DNA from: Symbiodinium natans
Lineage: Eukaryota > Sar > Dinophyceae > Suessiales > Symbiodiniaceae
Direction: 5' to 3'
Assembly (NCBI GenBank): GCA_905221605.1
Contig: CAJNDS010001890.1
Location: 997,501 to 1,061,500 of the forward strand
DNA: 64,000 nt
Shown here piece after piece: positions 57,336 through 64,000 of this stretch. The notes beneath the pieces are model-generated. The model did not search any database and was not told where the DNA came from. It worked only from the letters and a program-made list of their open reading frames with translations. A program made the translations under genes and the position numbers. Each line of letters opens with the position of its first letter. Within the stretch, counting starts at the first letter, position 1.

Positions 57336-57957
57336 GGGGGGGGGGGGGGGGGGGGGGGGGTTGGTGTGGGGGGGGGGGGGTGGTGGGGCGGGGGGGGGGG
57401 GGGTGTAGGTTGGGGGGGTATGCGGGGGTGTGGGGGGGGGGGGGTGGGGGTGGGTGTAGGGGGGGGGGGGGTTGGGGTGTGGGGGGGGAGGTGGGGGGTA
57501 GTGGGGGGGGGGGGGGCGGGGGGGGGAGGGTGTGGGTGTTGTGGGGGGCGTTTTAGGGGGGGGGGGGGGGGTCGTTTTGTCGGTTTTGGGGTTGGCACCA
57601 CGTCAGTTTCGGTCGGCCGGTTGTTTTTTTTTTTGGTTTTGTGCATTTGTTGTGCACTTCGGCGGGTGTTTGCACTGTGCACCAATTTTTGTCGTTTTCG
57701 TAGAGGACCGCGCCACCCGCACAGCGTAAACAGGCGGTTCAGCACAGGGGGGTAGGGGCGCCCTCAGCAAAATCAGCGTTTTCGGCCCCCCCACCCCCCA
57801 CCCCCCTCCCACCCCCCCACCCCACCCCCACCCCCGCCCCACCCCCCCACCCCCCCCCCCACCACCCCCCCCACCAACCCCAACCCCGGACACCCCGAAC
57901 CCCCCCTGCCCCCCCCACCCCCCACCCCCACCCCGTGTTTTGTCGCCCCCTCACCCC
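57336..57957. repeat. G-rich block and C-rich block around a 200-bp spacer
   Basis: 57336-57571 is almost pure G with scattered T. 57785-57957 is almost pure C with scattered A. The unique spacer 57572-57784 lies between. The two blocks are complementary in sense, forming an imperfect inverted repeat of low complexity. Glycine- or proline-run frames here are artefacts. Confidence 0.9.
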
Positions 57958-58068
57958 CCCAAACGTTTCACAGAACTCTGCCGAGCAGGCTGGGATGATC
58001 TTCGAACCATGCGAGCGGACCTCTCAACTATGCTCCAGCGGGGTCGGCGGCTTGAGCCGGAGGCTCTT

Positions 58069-59176
58069 AAATCCGGCCCCCGCGCCGCCCGTGGTCCAGG
58101 GCGGAGCCCGCGTCGCACTAAAGCGCTAGCTTTAAGGGGCGAGCGCCCGCGCCGACCCCGCCCAAAATTGCTTCAAATTCGCGCGGGGCCCTTCGGGAGG
58201 CCTCCAAAACGGCATCCAAGGGGACGCAACACGCGGTGGTGCGAAAAGCACGAAAACCTCGTAAAAACCATGGGTTTTTACGAAAAACCGAGGCCACAAA
58301 ACACCCGCAGCACTCCATTAAACCCTCACGGGCGCGCATCATCGGCCCAGCTTTTCACATGGGGCGCGCGCCAGGCCGAAACCACGTTTTTCAAGGTTTG
58401 GGGGGGGTACCGGAAGCCCAAAACCAGGCGAGCATCATGAGCATCAGCAGCCCTGGCCCGCGGGCCCAAGGCAATAAAAAATGCTGAAAAACGCTGAAAT
58501 CACCGTAAATACCGTGTTTTTATGAGGTTTTTCACGCGTGCCTCCGACCCCCACCCCTGTTGCCCTTGACCCGCCCCCAAAGTGCGCATCATCGAAACCC
58601 ACGTCCGGGGGGGGGTCTGCTGATGCTGCTGATGCGCGGGGTCCGGGCGCATCATCGAGCCATCGCTTCTCATGGGCTTCGTGGGGGGGTCCGGGCCGAC
58701 GGCCCAAAGACCCAGCTGATGCTCATGATGCTCGGTTTGGGGGGGTGTCCCAACAGCAGAAAACCTCGTAAATACCGAGTGTTTTGTGGGTCCACGTAAA
58801 AACGCCCCTAAAATCGCTCATTTTACGCGCTCGAACGGCTTCGTGCCTACAAAACACCCGAACAGCAGGACCCCGAATGCCCTTAAGGCCATTCGGGGTC
58901 TTGCTTTTGGGGGTTTCGTGGGCACGCAAGCGTTCAAGCACATACAATCGGCGTGTTTAAGGGGGTTTTGGATGGCCTGGGGGAGGCCGCTGATGCTCAT
59001 GATGCTCCCTTTCCTGGGTCCCAAAAGGCTTCCCAAGCCCAAAAACACGTGTTTACAGCGTTTTCTAAAGGTTTTTCGAAGGCAAAACGCATGCATAGAA
59101 TGCTTTTAAGGCCCCCAAACCAACCCCACTGATGCTCCTGATGCGGGTGCGCGCGCGCGCGCGCGGCGCGCGCGCG

Positions 59177-59222
<46 letters not shown>

Positions 59223-59356
59223 GGGAGGGGTGGCGAAGGCAGGAGAAAGAGAGACAGAGAGAAGGAGAGGACAAAGACACGGGAAAGAGAAGACAGTGCC
59301 GAAATTCAAGGTTTCGTGCTTTGGGGGGCGGGGGCCGGCCCGTGCCGCTAGGCCTG
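58069..59356. repeat. GC-rich 1.28-kb tandem unit, copy 1
   Basis: Starts AAATCCGGCCCC and ends GCTAGGCCTG. It contains GATGCTCATGATGCTC-like words at five places, a 32-bp near-palindrome (58869-58900), an alternating CG tract (59150-59177) and a 44-bp G-run (59178-59221). Short open frames on all strands are paralleled in copy 2 but contain homopolymers and no domain, so I treat the unit as non-coding or unknown. Confidence 0.9.
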
Positions 59357-60440
59357 AAATCCGGCCCCGTGGTCCAGGGCGGAGCCCGCGTCGCACTAAA
59401 GCGCTAGCTTTAAGGGGCGAGCGCCCGAGCCGCCGACCCCGCCCAAAATTGCTTCAAATTTGCGCGGGGCCCTTCGGGAGGCCTCCGAAACGGCAACCAA
59501 GGGGACGCAACACGCGGTGGTGCGAAAAAGCACGAAAACCTCGTAAAAACCATGGGTTTTTACGAAAAACCGAGGCCACAAAACACCCGCAGCACCCCAT
59601 TAAACCCTCACGGGCGCGCATCATCGACCCTAGCTTTTCACATGGGGCGCGCGCCAGGCCGAAACCATGTTTTTCAAGGTTTGGGGGGGGTACCGGAAGC
59701 CCAAAACCAGGCGAGCATCATGAGCATCAGCAGCCCTGGCCCGCGGACCCAAGGCAAGAAAAAACGCTGAAAAACGCTGAAATCACCGTAAATACCGTGT
59801 TTTTATGAGGTTTTTCACGCGTGCCTCCGACCCCCACCCCTGTTGCCCTTGGCCCGCCCCCAAAGTGCGCATCATCGAAACCCACGTCCGGGGGGGGGTC
59901 TGCTGATGCTGCTGATGCGCGGGGTCCGGGCGCATCATCGAGCCATCGCTTCTCTTGGGCTTCGTGGGGGGGTCCGGGCCCACGGCCCAGAGACCCAGCT
60001 GATGCTCATGATGCTCGGTTTGGGGGGGTGTTCCAACAGCAGAAAACCTCGTAAATACCGAGTGTTTTGTGGGTCCACGTAAAAACGTTCCTAAAATCGC
60101 TCATTTTACGCGCTCGAACGGCTTCGTGCCTACAAAACACCCGAACAGCAGGACCCCGAATGCCCTTAAGGGCATTCGGGGTCTTGCTTTTGGGGGTTTC
60201 GTGGGCACGCAAGCGTTCAAGCACATACAATCGGCGTGTTTAAGGGGGTTTTGGATGGCCTGGGGCAGGCCGCTGATGCTCATGATGCTCCCTTTCCTGG
60301 GTCCCAAAAGGCTTCCCAAGCCCAAAAACACGTGTTTACAGCGTTTTCTGAAGGTTTTTCGAAGGCAAAACGCATGCATAGAATGCTTTTAAGGCCCCCA
60401 AACCAACCCCACTGATGCTCCTGATGCGGGTGCGCGCGCG

Positions 60441-60485
<45 letters not shown>

Positions 60486-60623
60486 GGGAGGGGGAGCAAA
60501 GGCAGGAGAAAGAGAGACAGAGAGAAGGAGAGGACAAAGACACGGGAAAGAGAAGACAGTGCCAAGGTTCAAGGTTTCGTGCTTTGGGGGGCGGGGGCCG
60601 GCCCGTGCCGCTAGGCCTGAAAT
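59357..60623. repeat. GC-rich 1.27-kb tandem unit, copy 2, fused to TTTAGGG
   Basis: Very similar to copy 1 throughout (few substitutions, shorter CG tract, G-run 60443-60484). Its palindrome at 60152-60183 is perfect. The unit ends CTAGGCCTGAAAT exactly where copy 1 does, but is followed by TTTAGGG units and not by a third copy. Confidence 0.9.
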
Positions 60624-60920
60624 TTAGGGTTTAGGGTTTAGGGTTTCGGGTTTAGGGTTTAGGGCTACTTGAAGGCTTGTGGGTAGCTCTGGCTCGAGTA
60701 GGGTGAGAAGTACCCTAAGGTTCAGGGTTTGGGGTTTGGTTTGGGGTTCGGATTTCGGGTTTCGGGTTTAAGGGTTTAGGGTTTAGGGCTACCTAACAGT
60801 TCATGGGTAGTTCTAAGTAGGCTACAAGCACCCGAAATAAGGTCATAAGCCACTTGTAGCTGAAGCTACCCTACTTCCAGCCTCACTTAAAACAACTCCC
60901 CGAACTTCCACGTAGGGCTG
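60624..60920. repeat. TTTAGGG patches and family B elements
   Basis: TTTAGGG at 60619-60665. A partial family B arm lies near 60663-60718. A full family B element lies at 60789-60916 (CTACCTAACAGTTCATGGGT mirrored by CCCGAACTTCCACGTAG). Confidence 0.7.
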
Positions 60921-61489
60921 TTGATGGTGCTTCAGGCTTGAAGGGAGGGTTAAGGGTTTGGGGTTCCCTCGACCCTACACCCTAAACACCCTAAACCCTA
61001 AACCCTGAACCCTAAGCCCTAAGCACTCAGCCCTGATCCTCGTCGGGGCCTTGGGATTCTCCATGAGTGAGGCTTAAGGCTCAAGTAACAGTTCCGGTTT
61101 AGGGTTTAGGGTTTAAGGTTTAGGGTTTAGGGTTTAGGGTTTTTAGGGTTTAGGGAAAATAGTAGGACGCTATGCACGTGTTTCCTTTTCTTCTCGGGGG
61201 CGGGGGGGGGGGGGGCATAAACCCAGCCAGCCTACCTCGAACCCCACGCCCCGGTGGGAAGCACCCAAGAATCATTATATCAGTCAAGCTGGGAAATGCA
61301 CGCCTTAAACTGCATGGTGAGTAATGGTGTCTTCCATGCTTCAGGGGGCATATGCCTTTCTGGGTAAACGATCTAAAGACTTGATCCCTGACCCTGGAAA
61401 GTGGAGCTTGTCAAAGTTCGGGTAAGAGCTTAGGGCTTAGGGGTTTAGGGCTACGGGTCCGAGGCTACTAACCCCTGCTCGAAACCAAT
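60921..61489. other. No confident gene; TTTAGGG arrays
   Basis: CCCTAAA at 60970-61010, TTTAGGG at 61098-61155, G-run at 61204-61214. Nothing else is recognised. Confidence 0.6.
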
Positions 61490-61605
61490 TTATTTTGGAC
61501 TTTTTGTTTCATCCTTATACATGTCAAACAAAGCTCCGCGCCCCGGTCGCGCCCAGAGAACTGAAGCCATTGAATACCCCAAAGCCTGCCCAGCAATCTT
61601 TCTTG
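61490..61605 (-). CDS. Candidate second exon downstream of 61722-61829
   Basis: The minus frame reads AGQALGYSMASVLWARPGR then GALFDMYKDETKSPK and stop. It is separated from the N-terminal exon by family C element 61603-61712. Confidence 0.45.
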
Positions 61606-61712
61606 GGGGTTTACGAAATTAAGGGGTACCTTAATTGGGGGTCCTTATGATAAGGGGGCCCTTTTCCTAATTTGGGGCTTACGTTGGGGGTCCCCTGTTT
61701 TCGATAAGCCCC
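61603..61712. repeat. Family C element between two exons
   Basis: TTGGGGGTTTACGAAATTAA is mirrored by TTTTCGATAAGCCCC. The element occupies almost all of the gap between the coding islands at 61490-61605 and 61722-61829, so it is probably an intron. Confidence 0.65.
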
Positions 61713-61721
61713 GATAATTTT

Positions 61722-61829
61722 TGGCCACGCCACCCCTCTGCGGCCAACGGCCGGTTGCTCTCCGACTCCTTGGGAGCGGTGGCCGCTTGGTCCTTGCCGC
61801 GTTTCTTTGACTCGGGGGCTTTCGACATT
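61722..61829 (-). CDS. Candidate N-terminal exon, charged protein
   Basis: The minus frame begins MSKAPESKKRGKDQAATAP then KESESNRPLAAEGWRG. The Met directly follows TTTAGGG-type sequence at 61830. A Lys/Ser-rich N-terminus like this is common in nuclear or plastid-directed proteins, but no assignment is made. Confidence 0.5.
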
Positions 61830-62000
61830 AGGGTTTAGGGTTTACAGGGTTTAGGGTTTGGGGTTCAGGGTTTAATAGGGTTTAGGGTTTAGGCTTGAAG
61901 GTTTAGGGGGCTACCTTATTGGGGTCCTTGTTATAAGGGAATCCTAGAATTCGGGGGTCTGTACTAGGGGTCCCCTTACTTTCGCAAACCCCCACTCGAA
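61830..62000. repeat. TTTAGGG patch and family C element
   Basis: Degenerate TTTAGGG at 61830-61905. Family C element at 61908-61994 ends TTACTTTCGCAAACCCCCA. Confidence 0.6.
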
Positions 62001-62473
62001 GGCTAGCGTTCTACCCTCCTTACAACCCTTGGCAATCGCGCTGCGCAGTAGTTCTGCGACAGCACGTGGAAGTGTTGAGGGCCCAGGGCTGCAACCACTT
62101 CTTGGCCTTTCCTAGAAGAGCTCTTCTCGGCTGGTTTTAGGGTTTCGGGTTCACCTGCCTGCTTGCTGGACAAGGGCTACAGACTACACCAAACTCTCGG
62201 GATTTTTTTGGCATTCTGACACCCCTTAACCCTAAATTACTGTAGCCTGAAAGCTAAACTGCGGCTTGGCAAGGAAAGGTTAGCGGTGCAGGGCCGGCTT
62301 TGGCATGGTCACATCAAAAGGGTTCAACTGCAAGAGTCTGGCGTGAATTTACAGTCTCGGGGTTGAGATGGGGTGGGGTATGGTCGAAGAGGGTTAAGGT
62401 GGCTTTGTTCAGGGGCCAGCCTGTCTAAGGGAGGACGGCGTTTGGGTGGTTTGGGGTTTCGGTACCTTAAACC
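62001..62473. other. No confident gene
   Basis: Mixed single-copy-like and degenerate repeat sequence without a convincing frame. Confidence 0.4.
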
Positions 62474-62560
62474 TATACCCCCCTTAGAACCTTAATCAGA
62501 ATAATATTTCAATATCCTCTTGGGCTTTATATGAACAAAAAACTCCCAAGGCGGACATAG
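62474..62560. repeat. Dispersed short element, family D copy 3
   Basis: TACCCCCCTTAGAACCTTAA, CTTGGGCTTTATATGAAC and ACTCCCAAGGCGGA match copies 1 and 2 in order and spacing. Confidence 0.75.
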
Positions 62561-62865
62561 AAACCCCAACCACCATCACCACAACAGCTTCTGCATCCTC
62601 CTGCCTGGAGCACGGACTGAAGCTCTTGCTCTGTTGCTGGGAGTCCGAATGGGTTGTCCTTGCCGGGTATGCTTGCGTAAGTTGTGCCCTAAACCCTAAA
62701 CCCCAAACCCTAAACCCGCCCGCCACCCCTCTCACCTCTGTTGGGGTAGGCGGGCGCACCTGCCAGGCACACTCCTGAGAGGGTCGCCTGGCTCGAGTCG
62801 CCTAGCTTGTCTCAGATACAAAGCAGTACCGGAAATTGAGGGGGGGATCCTTTTCCTGGCGCCCT

Positions 62866-63052
62866 GGCCCTGGCCCTGGCGCCCTGTGGCCCTGGGCCTG
62901 GCCCTGGCGCCCTGGCCCTGGCCCTGGGCCCTGGCCTTGGCCCTGGCCCTGGCCCTGCTGGCCCTGGCCCTGCTGGCCCTGGCCCTGGCCCTGGCCCTAT
63001 CCCTGGCCCTGGCCCCTGGCTGGCCCTGGCTGGCCCTGGCCCTAGCCTTAAA
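62866..63052. repeat. CTGGCC hexamer minisatellite
   Basis: About thirty CTGGCC/CCTGGC units with occasional insertions (CTGCTGGCC, CTGGGC). Open frames here on both strands encode simple repeats and are not called as genes. Confidence 0.95.
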
Positions 63053-63059
63053 AACCTTG

Positions 63060-63615
63060 GTAGGACCTCAAACCTCAAACCCTCCCACTGGCACTGATTT
63101 TTGCAATTGCGAAAACTCTTCACGCCCTGAAATTTTCTGTGAGAAGGCCCTTCGGCCCAGACCGTCCCCTGCGCAAAACCTGAGGGGGGGTCCTTTGCCT
63201 TCTGCCCACAAGTGACCTCCGAAATCAAGGGACACCCTCGGCACCCCCTCAAAGTCGCAAATGTCCGAGGCAGTGCCAGTAAGCAGGGGGGTCTTAAACC
63301 CTTCCAGTAGGCAGAAGGCTGCCAAAAAAGGCCCTGGAGCCTGAAAGGTCCGACCCCTCGCTTTGACCGCTCTAGTGAGTTTCGTTCTCTGGCCAAGTGA
63401 ACTTCGGCGTGGGGGGGGGGATTCTTGCAAAACCTGCAGACTCTTCACGCCCTGAATTTTCTCTGAGAGGGCCCTTCGGCCCAGACCGTCCCCTGCGCCA
63501 AACCTGAGGGGGGGGATCCTTTGCCTTGTGCCCCCGAGTGACCTCCGAAGTCAAGGGACACCCTTGGCACCCCCTCAAAGTAGCAAATGTCCCAGGCAGT
63601 GCTCGACATGCTGCC
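63060..63615. repeat. Direct duplication with 325-bp period
   Basis: CTTCACGCCCTGAA at 63118 recurs at 63443. CTTCGGCCCAGACCGTCCCC, TCCTTTGCCTT and AAGGGACACCCT follow in the same order at the same 325-bp offset. A third partial copy may begin near 63600. Frames are open in patches (minus, WAEG-rich), but no product is recognised. Confidence 0.85.
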
Positions 63616-64000
63616 TTCTGGCCCCAGATGATCTCCGACTTCCTAGTGTCCCAATCAGCCACTGTTCCCAAGTGACCCCCCCAAGAAATCGCCAACAGCT
63701 CGCCTCAAGTTCGGCAAGTGTTCACGACTCGCACATATCCCAAGCTTTCGCAGTGTTTTATCTTAGTGTGCTCTGAACATGTTCGATATGTGAGATTTGA
63801 ATGGCTGGCTTGGCTTTGGCTGGCTCCGGTTTGGTTTCGTGATGAGTATTGTTTGGGTGGCCTCGGGGTGGGCATGTCTTCACACTTTTGCGTTCAGCTG
63901 ACCAATGCTACACCCTAAACCCTAAACCCTAAACCCTAAACCCTAAACCCTAAACCCTCAGTTGCAGAAGTATACACATATGCATACGTATATATATATA
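63616..64000. other. Unresolved island, CCCTAAA array, TA-rich end
   Basis: 63718-63918 is open on the plus strand with a hydrophobic stretch (FEWLAWLWLAPVWF), unsupported. CCCTAAA units at 63911-63957, then ATATATGCATACGTATATAT to the window end. Confidence 0.5.

Noticed and set aside
57242-57954. Gly-rich and Pro-rich frames of 90-167 codons
   Set aside because: They read G-runs and C-runs. Only a short middle part is complex sequence, and it has no recognisable domain.
58118-60627. Matching open frames in the two satellite units (for example 107-codon frames starting at 58786 and 60069)
   Set aside because: They recur because the DNA is duplicated. Frames are open on both strands, include homopolymer runs, and show no domain, so coding is not supported.
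62812-63396. 194-codon minus frame and plus frames of Trp-Pro or Leu-Ala repeats
   Set aside because: Most of the length is the CTGGCC hexamer read in different phases.
1-64000. A true chromosome end within the window
   Set aside because: Telomere-like arrays are short (mostly 5-15 units), flip orientation many times and are separated by other sequence.
1-64000. CRISPR arrays, bacterial operons, rRNA and tRNA genes
   Set aside because: No spaced identical repeats of CRISPR type, no ribosome-binding-site-led gene strings, and no rRNA or cloverleaf-type sequence was recognised on reading.

Overview
The window looks like nuclear DNA of a protist, most likely a dinoflagellate. This is inferred from an extraordinary load of degenerate TTTAGGG/CCCTAAA heptamers on both strands, GC-rich coding islands only 60-400 bp long, GC-AG as well as GT-AG intron borders, many short inverted-repeat elements at exon edges, and a LINE-type retrotransposon. 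I see no bacterial operons, rRNA, tRNA or CRISPR array. A chromerid or another alga with TTTAGGG telomeres is not excluded.

Layout. 1-8.6 kb: telomere-like arrays with a few exon-like islands. 8.68-13.72 kb, minus strand: the best cellular gene, at least eight exons of a secreted cysteine-peptidase-like protein. In order it has a signal peptide, a Cys-rich module, a Thr-rich linker, a cell-wall-binding-repeat-like module, a gingipain/C25-like core with candidate His and Cys, and two Cys-rich C-terminal modules. 14-25 kb: isolated exons (one with a TIR-like FWVDKFCIDQ motif), a GTAT microsatellite and many short palindromic elements. 25.80-32.50 kb, plus strand: a nearly complete 6.7-kb LINE bounded on both sides by CCCTAAA repeats. 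32.5-34.7 kb, minus strand: exons of a membrane protein, with a TA-flanked mariner-like MITE in an intron. 35-57 kb: more short exons, palindromic elements and large blocks of homogenised telomere-variant repeats. 57.3-60.6 kb: G-run/C-run low-complexity DNA and two tandem copies of a 1.26-1.28-kb GC-rich unit that end directly in TTTAGGG. 60.6-64 kb: more of the mosaic, a CTGGCC minisatellite and a 325-bp direct duplication.

Three observations stand out. (1) The LINE carries 22 sense-strand copies of YACTCCGC (17 of them YACTCCGCC), spread over all three codon phases, so it appears to be a nucleic-acid signal and not a protein repeat. Its polymerase also has an unusual domain order, endonuclease - RNase H - reverse transcriptase. 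(2) Introns here look built from telomere-like repeats. A 102-nt GC-AG intron in the peptidase gene consists of TTTAGGG-type repeats between ~22-bp direct duplications of coding sequence, and a second coding island is split by two CCCTAAA units between CGAC duplications. This suggests intron birth through break repair or insertion that captures telomeric repeats. (3) At least eight families of 65-200-bp mostly inverted-repeat elements recur, several at exon borders; one has an 11-bp target-site duplication, as expected of introners.

Exon boundaries were placed by eye from reading frame and splice dinucleotides. Unidentified islands are reported as candidates only. Most labels rest on short motifs and need database searches.
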